Shown here: positions 11,201-22,000 of the stretch, piece after piece
Layout: every line of letters begins with the position of its first letter
Position numbering within the stretch: the stretch's first letter is position 1
Source: Punica granatum
Lineage: Eukaryota; Streptophyta; Magnoliopsida; Myrtales; Lythraceae
Direction: 5' to 3'
Assembly (NCBI RefSeq): GCF_007655135.1
Contig: NC_045129.1
Location: 24,030,274-24,094,273, forward strand
DNA length: 64,000 nucleotides
Position numbers and translations under genes: made by a program
Notes under the pieces: generated by a model
Seen by the model: only the letters and a program-made list of their open reading frames with translations
Databases searched by the model: none
What the model was told of the DNA's origin: nothing

Positions 11201-11982
11201 TCGACTACTTCACCAAATGGATCGAAGCCGTCACTCTTGCGTCAGTCACCGCAAAAGCCGTGGCCCGTTTTCTCAGACGCGACGTCATAGCCCGATACGG
11301 GGTCCCTGCGACGATCATCACAGACAATGCCAAGAACCTGAACAACAAGGTTATCAATGAGCTCTGTGCACAATTCAAAATCCGACACCGCAACTCCACC
11401 TCGTACCGTCCCCAAATGAACGGTGCGGTGGAAGCGGCAAATAGGAACATCAAAAAGATCATCGAGAAAATGACGGTGAACTATAAGGATTGGCACAAAA
11501 TGCTCCCCTACGCGCTCTTGGCATACCGGACATCCATACGAACCTCAACCGGGGCAACCCCGTACTCCCTAGTCTATGGCATGGAGGCCGTCCTCCCAAT
11601 CGAAGTGGAGATCCCTTCCATGAGGATTCTTGCCGAGGCCGAACTTGCAGAAGCGGAGTGGGCAAAACAGCGATACGAGCAACTGAACCTCATCGATGAA
11701 AAGAGGCTGAAAGCGCTATGCCACGGACAGTGCTACCAACAAAGAATGGCTCGAGCCTTTAACACAAGAGTCCGCCACCGCGACTTCAAGCCCGGCGACC
11801 TTGTTTTGAGGAAAGTCCTACACGTCACGCCGGACTCTCGAGGGAAGTTCTCGTACAAATACGACGGTCCCTTCGTCGTCAAAGAGGTCTTCTCCGGAGG
11901 GGCGGTCATTCTGAGCGACATGGACGGCGCTGAAAACGCCCTCCCCGTCAACGCTGATGCCATCAAGAAGTACTATCCGTGA
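8260..11982 (+). pseudogene. T1 pol: RT, RNase H, archaeal-type RNase H, integrase (Tat lineage)
   Basis: This is the pol part of a Ty3/gypsy Tat-lineage polyprotein, which copies element RNA to DNA and inserts it. Its gag and protease part lies left of the window because R1 is inserted at 8258. Visible in order: a linker exon (8260-8321), an intron, an acidic linker (8540-8760), RT (about 8850-9600, YVDD at 9373-9384), RNase H (about 9700-10170) and a second RNase H (about 10258-10640, starting near YFDGAV). The integrase follows, with an HHCC finger (about 10925-11070), a D,D,E core (GMDV near 11138, TDNAKN near 11320, NGAVEAA near 11418) and a C-terminal GPF module ending KKYYP. It is broken by TAG at 8699, a one-base frameshift near 9003-9010, and TAA at 9856 where CAA is expected. 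The frame from 9898 to 11982 is still open for 694 codons. Confidence 0.93.
8322..8538 (+). other. Putative 217-bp intron between the protease side and RT of T1
   Basis: A donor GTGTAAGG follows AT at 8320-8321. A pyrimidine-rich stretch (8460-8536) leads to TTTCCAG ending at 8538. Removing 8322-8538 joins frame 1 (ending VIA plus AT) to frame 2 (G, then Leu-His-Ser) as an in-phase Met codon. Without splicing the frames are incompatible and stops intervene. Ogre elements are known to carry an intron between protease and RT. The splice sites here are inferred from sequence only. Confidence 0.65.
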
Positions 11983-13060
11983 ACGCCTGTATATTCTTTA
12001 TCCCCCGGGTTCCGTGCCCGGTCCTATTGTAAGACATTTCTGTTTCTGTAAATGAGCACCAACTCTCACCATTTGTCCAATATTAAGCTTTCTTGAGAGA
12101 CAAAAAACGAACTTTCCCGCTAGGTCGAAAACCTCTTCGAGGCGGCCTAGGCAAAAGCTAGGGAACGAGTGGCACGACTTAAAATCCCGCAAAGGGGAGT
12201 CGCAGCAAAAGGAGAGCGCGAATTACTCCCTCGCTAGGTCGAAAACCTCTCTGAGGCGGCCTGGCAAAAGTTAGAGGACCCGAGGGGTACGATCCCACCC
12301 AAACGTGGGGAATCGTAGCAAAAGGTGAGCATTCATGTGAGAAAAACTAAATAAAATACCCCGCTAGGCCGTCGCGCATCCCGCGGCCTAGGCAAAGTTA
12401 GGGGACAACGTCGGCTCGACCACGAAGGAAAAGCGACACTTTCCCTGTGAAGCTACACCGAGTAGTGGTTCGACACTCTTCAACAGAAGCAAACTCTCTT
12501 CGACTCTCCAGGCTCGAGACTCGCCTTGGGGTGGGATCGAATCGATGTATCCTTGATTTGGAGGATCCCAAAAGATCCCTCCCATTACCTTTATGCACAT
12601 AATTCTACGGGTTATCCGTCTCAGAAAAGCTATTCTTCAATAGGGACGCGGCCGCCCTCCAAATGGCCACCAATATCATGCCCCAACACATCTTTACATA
12701 GATTCCTTTACGCGTCGTAGTCTAGACGATTTCACGCGGCTGACATCCTTTGTAGGCTTCTCTTTTCCCTGTACAAGTGCGATCGGGAACCCCAGGGGAC
12801 GCTCCCCGCCGACGGATTCGCGTCTGCCTCACATGGCGAACCGTGTTCTCGAAGACTTGGAAATCGTTGAGGGATGCACCGCACCACCCCAACCAACGAT
12901 GTTCAGAAAAGGACAAGTGTTAAGAGGTCATCATTAGTCGCCACGCACAGAGCAATCCGCATCCAAGCGCCAAGCAAGCCGTATCACACAGCGCTCTACA
13001 CAAAATTCCAAAATTCAAATTCCTGTCTCGGGTCCATCCCGGCTTTTAAATTCATTCAGG
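11983..13060 (+). mobile_element. T1 post-integrase non-coding region
   Basis: About 1.1 kb follows the pol stop. It begins with three hairpin-forming units (listed separately). From about 12410 to 13060 I recognise no gene, RNA or repeat; the small ORFs there have no domain. Confidence 0.7.
12117..12410 (+). repeat. Three hairpin-forming GCTAGG units after integrase
   Basis: Units start near 12117, 12232 and 12361. Each has the form GCTAGG(T/C)CG, a short inner stem such as CCTC-TTC-GAGG, CGGCCTAGGC (or CGGCCTGGC), then CAAA and AGTTAGGG- or AGCTAGGG-like sequence. The arms GCTAGG and CCTAGGC can pair. A related but decayed unit is at about 40761-40880. Confidence 0.75.
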
Positions 13061-13845
13061 TCCATCCTGGTCACGTTCGGGTCCACCCCGGTCATTCAGG
13101 TCCATCCTGGTCCCATTCAGCCCCTTTCGATCATTCAGGTCCATCCTGGTCACGTTCGGGTCCACCCCGGTCATTCAGGTCCATCCTGGTCCCATTCAGC
13201 TCCTTTCGATCATTCAGGTCCTCCCGGTCTAAATTCCGGTCACTCAGGTCTTCTCGATCGTTCGGGCTCATTCGATCTAATTTTCACTCGCTCGGATTCT
13301 TCTGGTCTAAATCCCGGTCACTCAGGATCCCTTCGGTCAAAATTCCGGTCATTCGGATCCTTCCGGTCTAAATCCCGGTCACCCAGGGTCCATTCGGGTC
13401 TATCCCGATCATTCAGGTCTATCCTGGTTCATGCATTCGGGTCTATCCCGGTCATTCAGGTCTATCTTGGTTCATGCATTCGGGTCTATCCCGGTCATTC
13501 AGGTCTATCCTGGTTCATGCATTCGGGTCAATCCCGGTCATTCAGGTCTATCCTGGTTCATGCATCCGGGTCCATCCCGGTCATTCAGGTCTATCCTGGT
13601 TCATGCATTCGGGTCCATCCCGGTCATTCAGGTCTATCCTGGTTCATGCATTCGGGTCCATCCCGGTCATTCAGGTCTATCCTGGTTCATGCATTCGGGT
13701 CCATCCCGGTCATTCAGGTCTATCCTGGTTCATGCATTCGGGTCCATCCCGGTCATTCAGGTCTATCCTGGTTCATGCATTCGGGTCTATCCCGGTCACA
13801 CTCAGGTCTATCCTGGTTCATAGGCATTCGGGTCCATCCCGGTTC
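13060..13845 (+). repeat. 43-bp tandem array and diverged precursor block in the T1 3' region
   Basis: From about 13392 to 13845 a 43-bp unit, built on GGTCTATCCCGGTCATTCAGG and CTGGTTCATGCATTCG-like sequence (read as short motifs within the unit), repeats about ten times with few changes. Because 43 is not a multiple of 3, the same peptide appears in all three frames at 13431, 13474 and 13517. This marks a repeat rather than a gene. From 13060 to 13390 lies a more diverged version based on CATTCAGGTCCATCCTGGTC. The block ends about 150 bp before the polypurine tract. Confidence 0.93.
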
Positions 13846-14000
13846 TAATTTCCCGCACAATATCCCAATGTATCCAAGCAAGGCGCGAGCAGCCACGGGG
13901 GAGCAAGCTATCACAGAGAGCGACAACAGAAGCGGTCGCCGGGACTAAAAAGGGTGCCTCTCATGGTCTTTGGCTACATCCTCTGACCGAGCATGCAACC

Positions 14001-14014
14001 AAAGAGGGGCAAGC
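14001..14014 (+). other. Polypurine tract of T1
   Basis: AAAGAGGGGCAAGC directly abuts the LTR start TGTCAGCACCCC at 14015. It is identical to the R1 tract at 2716-2729. Confidence 0.88.
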
Positions 14015-17000
14015 TGTCAGCACCCCATTTTGGCCCACCGGCTTCCCGCGCGAGGATTCCCGACTGAAGCTCGGGACACTATTCATCGCCCGGCAATCAG
14101 AGGCAAATATGCGGGCACGGGGCCAGGAGCAGTAGGAGAAGAGCACAATCCACTGAGAAAGACGGAAGAGAGCAGTCAGAAGAATGAACCGATAAGGAAT
14201 CCCGAAGACAGCGGAGCTAGCACTATGGCACTATTCATCACCGAGTCACCGAAGCACCGAAAGGTGCCCAATATGGGACTCCAAAAATCCCTCTCAGTGC
14301 CAAAGTGACCAATGACACGTCCGGGCGCATTTCCGGGGCATCCTGCTTAGGCCGGGACACCCCGATCCCCCACGGACGCCTTTTCTAACAGAGCTCCCGG
14401 GGTTCGCTCCACTGACAAGCAAACGGCCCCTCAAAACGGGTCTACAGGCGCCCAGGGACCACCAGGGCCGAGGAGCAAGCTTTAGACAACCTTCCGGAAC
14501 TCGGCTCGGTCTCCCGAAGTACGTTTCAGTGGTCACGAACGCCTCCCGGCGAACCTTCGGGTATTCCCACGGAAAGCAGAGACCACAATGATCTCTGAGT
14601 ACCTCACAATAATCTCCATGCGCCTCAAGGCATTCAGGGCACACCGAGAAAATCCTGGTCAAGGTCCCTAGGTCTTCCCGGGCCAACGGTCCCCGATCGA
14701 GGATGACGAGCCAACAATCCCTCACGGGGCAAAAGGATCGTCAAAATGAATGATAGGATGCACAAAGAACAATCGGGGATCAAGGAGCACTAAATCCCAC
14801 TCCAAACGTCCAAACAGGGCAAAACCGACTCCCGAGGCGCTGAGTCGCCCGAACGTCCGTTCACGCGACGCATGGCGATATTAGATTCATTCAAATCTTC
14901 GTCGTTCAAGCATTCCAAATTTTCAAATTAATCGGACATCGGAGGTCGGACGCGAGCTCAATCAAGTCTCAAGCGTTTGCCGGCTTTTCTCCTAATCGGA
15001 TGGGACCCACAGCTCAGCCAAGCCAAGCCATCAAGCCGCGGCTCAACCCCAAGCCACGGCTCAACCCTCGGCTCCGAATTGACAGCCCCAAGCCGCGGCT
15101 CAAACCCCCATGGCCGGCGGCTCCTCTTCCCTCCACCACACTATTCAAACTCCTCTTACACCCATCACCTCTCCATCACCTCCCATCAACTTCCCTTTGC
15201 TTTTCCCTAACTCAACATGACATTTTCCCCTCATTAATGCTCCTCCAATTTTCGGCAGCCCCCCTAATGCAATTTGGCAGCCACTTAGCACACAAAACCG
15301 CGCTTAACTTCACTTAATCACACCGTTAGAGCTCCCTATAAGTTCCCATTCATCATTAACTCTAATCACTTCTTCATTCTCACTCTCTCTCAAGCCAACT
15401 TCTCCCTAAAACCCTCTCAACTTTCAGCCCACACCCAAGTCTCGTCCAACCCCTTGCCAAGGCCGAAACCGGCCAAAATCATCGGAAAACCACCCGGTAT
15501 TCCGGTAACCACCCGACCCGACTTAAGCCAAAAATCATCAAACTTCCTAGCCTACATATTTCCCACCCCCTAAGCCCATTTCCGGGCTTAGATTTTCGAT
15601 TTGAGGTCCCTAATACCCCGTTCCAGCCGAAAACATAATCGGGTTCCTAGAGCATACCCGCGCGCACCGGACACTTCCTCGACGTGCCATTTCTTCCCAC
15701 GACTTCGGAGAGTCGTGCCATCACGTTCAAAGGGTTCCTCACAACCCTCACCCTCCCCCGTGAAGAGGTGGTCACGGTCCGAGGGCCGATCAACCGTGCA
15801 CGACCTCCGTTCATCCGTTCCTCTCTTACCGGGTTCAACACGTTTTTCACCGAACTTTCTCTCATATTTTCGGGTTTGTTCAGGCCTTGGCACGTTCGGG
15901 ACTGCCCATAGTCGTCTAGATCTACCTCTTAGGAGTCCAACGAGCCCGACCTTGCACCGTGCCGTGGTCGGAGCTAGCGTGCCAAGCCATTCTCCCGAAA
16001 CTGCCGCGGCTGCCCCCTTCTCGGGTCACTCGACCCGTAGCTTCAAGCCGAGTCTAGCGACTCTGACGGCCACGTCCCCGACTCTTTCCCTCGTACACCG
16101 AGGCTAGGTAACATCTTACTACAACTTAGGAGGGTTAGAATCTTCGATGTTTGTATGTATGAAGTGCGAATGAAGTCTTGAAATAACCGGAATGCATGCA
16201 AGATGTCATTTTTCCTTTAGATTCGAACTTCCCATGCATGCCATACAACGTTCCATGCTCATTTCTTTTTTTGTATCATGCCTATAAGTTGATGAACGTG
16301 TATCTCATGAGGGGAGACGATGTGGGTCGAGACGGAAGAGAACCCGGGTCACGGCCGAACCATGGAACCCACGGTCAAGCCTTGAGGGGGCGATCCGTGA
16401 GCCTCCATGGTTTTTCCGAGGCTAGGGCGCCTCTTCTTTCTCGAAACTAACCGGTCCCCGCTCCCTTTTGTCGTTATTTTGTCACGTACCATGTATAATG
16501 TACTAACATGACGGGAAAAAGCTTGATTCGGGATTGGAGAACCTCCCATTGGACTCGTGTGAGCCATGAGGGCTCACGGTCACTTTTGAAGAAAGGTGGC
16601 CGAGAGCCCCCTTGGACCACACGGGTCCATGGAGGCTTCTCTCTTTCCGAGGGGGTTAGTTCCCGTGTTCCTCCGCTTCACTACCGCATGGGTCAACGTT
16701 ATTTTTGGTTGTTCCTATAAATGCCTCGTTTGTGCATGTTGACGTGTTCGTTTGCGCATTCACGACTGTGACTATTTTGATTCGGTTGAAATTTGCAATA
16801 TTACCGTAGTCGATGTATTATGCATGTAAGAAATAATTAGAATCGGTGTGGGAGATCGCCCATAACTCGAGTTGGGTTGGGGAGACCACTCGGCTTGTCC
16901 CCTTCGGGATTGGCCGAATGCCCCCGAACCCTTCCCGAGTCTAGGGTGACCTCCTTAGCCGTTTCGGGGTCGTTTCTTGGAATTGAGTGCATTGATATTT

Positions 17001-19063
17001 TTATCGATTGGCTATGTGAGGATCGCATGATGGACGCGACGATTTTGGATCATTATCCATTAAATCTATAATACCCGCGATATAAGGTCACCCTCATCGA
17101 ATAATTTCACAAACGGGGAAACGAAACGTGTTATTCGATTAATCAAATCATTCGGAATAAATAATTGGGTAAATTGGTCATTAACTTGTAAACGCATCGA
17201 TGATTTACGGAACGGCGTGAATGCCCTTTTCCATTAAAAATCCACCATTTTAAAATACCGAGTTGCGTAACGCGAATAGAATTGTTGTCTAGGGAGTACT
17301 CACGTGCCATGACTCGAGTCCGGGCCCGATTTGAGGCGGCCCGAGTCGCGGCACGGGAATCCTTCTTAGACTCCTTCGCGTATTACGACCTCCAATTTAT
17401 ACACGAACATTACAATTTTATTATCCAAGGGCATAGTCGTCATTCCGTGATTCATCGATACCCTAGGCTTTAGGGAGTTGGAAACATCTAGAGCCATGAA
17501 CGAGAAAGGACAACCCGTTCGGGTGCGAGTTTCATTCGCGTGGTCCATTTCGTTCGTTTTCGGTGTTTCTTTCTTTCTATCATAGATTCGGTGGGGAGCA
17601 TCTTATTTCAGTTACAAAACAAGAACAATCGGATTAATCGTACATTCGACTTAATCAGACACTAGATAATGGATAGGTGGAATGATAGATTCCATTTTAG
17701 AGTCAAAACACGAGTTTGGCTAATTCAGTGAAGCCACAGCGACATTTAACTGAATAAGCGTCTTAAAACAAACACACACATATAATCGGCTTAGAACCCC
17801 ATTCCAATCCGCCAATTATGTTTGCTTAGGTTAGATACATTGTTTGCTAATCAATCCCGGCTAATAAACTGATTAAATCACGTACATTCGGCCTAATACA
17901 CAATACGTTTGTATCCATTGACACTTGTCAGTTGTTGTCAGTTGCATTCTGTATTGTGTCAGTTATATCAGTTTTCTTCTGTCTTATTCTTGCTTTTTGA
18001 TGATTTATTGCGGTTCGGGCCCGAACCCATAGGTTACGTATTGCACGGGGTCCAACGCCCCAAATCACCGAACACGAGGTCCAACGCCTCTTAATTCACC
18101 GAGTGCGTGCAACCCGAGTGCGGAATGGGATCTAGCCTCGAGTCACCATCACGCTCCAGATATGGCCTATGTGGAAGGCAATTTGGATTGGATGCGTGAA
18201 ATGGGTTTAGATATCACCCGGGAGCTCGATCGGTCCAACGGTTACAGTGGGAATCGACCGGTTCTCTTGCGAACCGTTGGAACGATCGGACCCGACCCCC
18301 GGCTCCTTGAGCCCGCATTGCCTTAATTTGTTTATCGGTTATTCAAAACACACGGTGAGCCGGAGCGGAATATTGGCCCAATGCAAACCGATCGGGATCC
18401 ATTTACTTATTAAGTTACACTTTGTAATTATTCGAGAGAACATTGTGAGGATTTTATTTGTATATTCATTCATTCATTTGTAAGGATCCCCGATCGGCAA
18501 GCGAGAGGTCCGAGTGTCGAATTGGTTAAGTTGGTCTATCATCACCAAAGGATGAGTAAGCTCGAATACTCGCGGTCTCGGTTCGCGCAGGGAATCGACC
18601 ATCACGGTTCGATGAACTGTAACGCTAAGATAGTGAACCGATTCCTCGATGCACAAGCCTACTCATCTTTCGGACTCTTGGCCCAACCTGATCACTTCAA
18701 CGAATTTACGGTGTCAAAACGGGCGAGTTAAGTGCGACCTTAAATCACGTTATAAATAAACAAATCGGCAAGCCTAGCAAACTAGAGTACCGAAAGGGCG
18801 TGCGGGATATAGGCCCGCATGTAATAGAACCCCCGAATTCGGAATTTTCGGTTCCGCATGACCATTGCCTTAGCATTTAGGTGTACCCCGTACCCCTAGA
18901 CCCGGGTAACTTGCCGGCCCTCGACCTTCGGGTCGTAAAATAGCAAGTGGCGACTCCTTCTCACGTGCGTCCGTCGCGCGTCCCCGGGAAGGTGGACACT
19001 CCCAAGCCGCGTTTGCTTAGGCGCGCATGCGTGCCCCGACGAGATGAAATTCGGGTGCGCACA
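14015..19063 (+). repeat. T1 3' LTR, complete (5,049 bp, family 2)
   Basis: It starts TGTCAGCACCCC after the polypurine tract and ends CGGGTGCGCACA. Relatives are at 19064-23829, 23830-28558, 28559-38990, 31820-37464 and 44258-54672. It carries a TATA box (15336-15342), three imperfect hairpin modules (about 16317-16440, 16528-16650, 16853-16935), the 23-nt stem-loop (18799-18821), the UUCG hairpin (18922-18935) and TGGCGACTCC (18948-18957). Sequence directly after 19063 resumes a different LTR copy at base 221 of the family sequence, so T1 was inserted in that copy. ORFs within it have no domain. Confidence 0.92.
15336..15342 (+). promoter_or_regulatory. Candidate TATA box of the T1 LTR
   Basis: CTATAAG is followed 25-70 bp on by a pyrimidine-rich leader with CACTCTCTCTC. 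The same arrangement is seen at the matching place in other family-2 LTRs (20121, 29908, 45559). This makes it the likely start of the element RNA; no expression data are available. Confidence 0.45.
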
Positions 19064-22000
19064 GCATCATCGAATCACTGAAACACTGAAAGGTGCCCAA
19101 TATGGGACTCTAAAAATCCCTCTCAGTGCCAAAATGACCAACGACACGTCCGGGCGCGTTCCGGGGGCATCCCGCTTAAGCCGGGACACCCCTAATCTCT
19201 CACGGACGCCTTTTCTAACAGGGCTCCCGGGGCCCGATCCACTGACAAGTAAACGACACCCCAAAACGGGCCTACAGGCACCCAGGGACTACCGGGGTCA
19301 TGGCACAAGCTTCAGACGACCTGTCAGAACTCTACAGGGTTTCCCGATGGACGTTTCAGTGGTAGCAGACGCCTCCCGGTGAATCTTCGGGGCACATCCA
19401 CAAAAAACAGAGATCACGGCGATCCCCGAACGCCTCAAGACATTCGGGGAACACTGAGAAAGCCCCGGTCACAAGTCCCTAGGTCTTCCCGGGGCAACGG
19501 TCTTCGGTCGGGGACGACGAGCCAACGATCCCCCGCGAGGCAAAAGGGTCACCGAAACGAACATTAAGATGCACAAAGGGCAATCGGAGACCGGGGATGC
19601 TCAACTCCACTCCGAATGTCCGAACAGGGCAAAACCGACTTTTGAGGCGCCGAGTCGCCCGAACATTCGTTCACGCGACGTATGGCGATATTAGGCTCAT
19701 TCAAATCCTCTTCGTTCAAGCATTCCAAATCTATAAATTAATCGGACATCGGAGATCAGACGCGCGTTCAATCAAGTCTCAAGCTTTTTCCGGCCTTTCT
19801 CTTAATCGAATGGGGCCCACAGCTCAGCCAAGCCAAGCCACCAAGCCACGGCTCAACCCCTCAAGCTCGGCTCAGCCGCAATTAGCCGTGGCTCCTCCCC
19901 CCATGGCCGGCGGCTCAAGTCTCCCTCCACCACAAAATTCAAATCTCTTACACATCCATCATCTCCTATCATCCATCCATCACACCCATCACTCTTACCC
20001 TTGCTTCCCCTACACTCTAAGTGACCCAAACCCCATCCTAATCCCTCTTAAAATTCGGCAGCCCTTACTTAGGCTTCCCAACCGCAATTAAGCTCACTTA
20101 ATCACACCATTAGCCTAGCCTATAAGTTCCCATCCATCATTAACCTTAATCACTTCTTCATTCTCCTTCTCTCTCAAGCCAATCTCTCTCCAAAAACCTC
20201 TCAAACTCCAGCCCACTCCCACACCTTCGTCCAGCCCGTGCCAAGGCCAAAACCGGCCAAAATCATCGGAAAACCACCCGGTATTCCTGTAGCCACCCGA
20301 CCCGACTTAAACCAAACATCACCAAACTCCCTATCCTACATATTTCCCACCCCCTAAGTCCATTTCCGGGCTTAGTTTTGCCATTTGGAACCTCCATCAC
20401 CGGATTCTGCCCGTACGAAGAACCGGGCCCCTAGACGTTACCGAGTGCACACCGAGCCCTCCACGCGTGCCATTTCGCTCCACGACCTTGGCGAGTCGTG
20501 CCATCACGTTCAAAGGGTTCCTCACAACCCTCACCCTCTCCCGTGAAGAGGTGGTCACAATCCGAGGGCCGATCCACCGTGCACAACCACCGTTTCATCG
20601 TTTTTTTTCTTATCGGGTTCTTTGCGTTCCTACCGACCTTTCTCTCACTATTTCGTGTTCATCTAGGGCTTGGCACGTTCGGGACCACCCATGAACGTCT
20701 AGATCCGTCCCTTAGGAGTCCAACGAGCCCGATCTCGCACCGTGCCGTGGCCGGAGCTAGCGTGCCGACCTCGTTCTTCCCGAGTTGCCGTGGCTACCCC
20801 CTCTCGGATCCTTCAACCCGTGACGCCCAAACCGAGTCTTGCGACTCCCACGGCCGCTTCCCCGACTCTTTTCCTCTTGCAACGAGGCTAGGTAACATCC
20901 CTTCATAACCTAGAGAAACTAGAATCCTTAATCTTTGCTTGTATGAAGTGTTTATACGGTCTAAAGATTCGGAATGCATGAAAACTTACGTTTTTCTTTC
21001 GGATCCATGCTTCCCATGCATTTCCATGCAACGTGCACCCGTTATATCCATTTGTACGACCATGCCGTGTCCATACGATGTATGAGCTTGCGTGCCATGG
21101 TGGGAAGTGGCTCGGATCCGGACGGGAGAGGCTCCCTTGGCCACGGTTGAGCCACGGGACTCACAGCCTAGTCTCTAAGGAGAGACCCGTGAGCTCCCTT
21201 GGCTTACCCGGGGCTAGGGCGGTCTCTCTTTTCCCGAAAAGAGTTGATTCCTACATCTTTTTACCGTTAATCGCATGTAGCACGAGGGCATGACGGGAAA
21301 AGATCCGAATCGGGGCTAGAGGAACCCTCCTGACCCGTGTGAGCCATGAAAGCTCACGGCCTTCCTTGGAGGAACGTGGCCGAGAGCTTCCTTGGACCAC
21401 ACGAGTCCGAGAAGTTTTCTTCCACCTCGAGACGGGCCGATCCCGTGCTTTATCCATTTCGTTATTAGTTGAGTCGATGTCGTCTTTGTTGTTTCCGCTT
21501 AAATACCTCGTTCGTGCGTGTTTGTATGATTTTATGTGATCATGATTGTGACAGTATTGAGATGATTAAAACATGTACTATCAACGTGTTTAACGTACTA
21601 TGCATGCAAGGAATAGCTCGAACCGACGTGGTAGACCACCCGTGACCCAAGGCGGGTCAAGGAGATCTCTCGGCCTAGTCCTTTGGAAGATGGCCGAGTG
21701 CCCCTTGACCCCTCCCGGAACTAGGGTGGCCTTCTTCGTCGTTTCGTGCTCATTCTTTGGAATTGAGTGCACTTATGTTCGTGTTCTATCGCTAGCCATG
21801 TGTTAATTTCACGATAGATAAATTGATTTCAGACCATTACCCATTAAACCCATAATACTTATAATATGAGGTCACTACCACCGAGTAATTTCACAAACGG
21901 GATAAACGGGACGTATCATCGGTTAATTAAATCACTTGGACTAAGTAATTGGACAAGTTGATTATTAATTAGTAAACGCATCGATGATTCACGGAACGAC

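Noticed and set aside
13431..13948. Three ORFs of 124-143 codons
   Set aside because: Identical peptide shifted by 43 bp in all three frames; a tandem-repeat artefact.
18948..18957. TGGCGACTCC inside the LTR as a true primer-binding site
   Set aside because: It lies about 106 bp before the LTR end, whereas the functional site must follow the LTR; kept as a finding on possible accessory or ancestral role.
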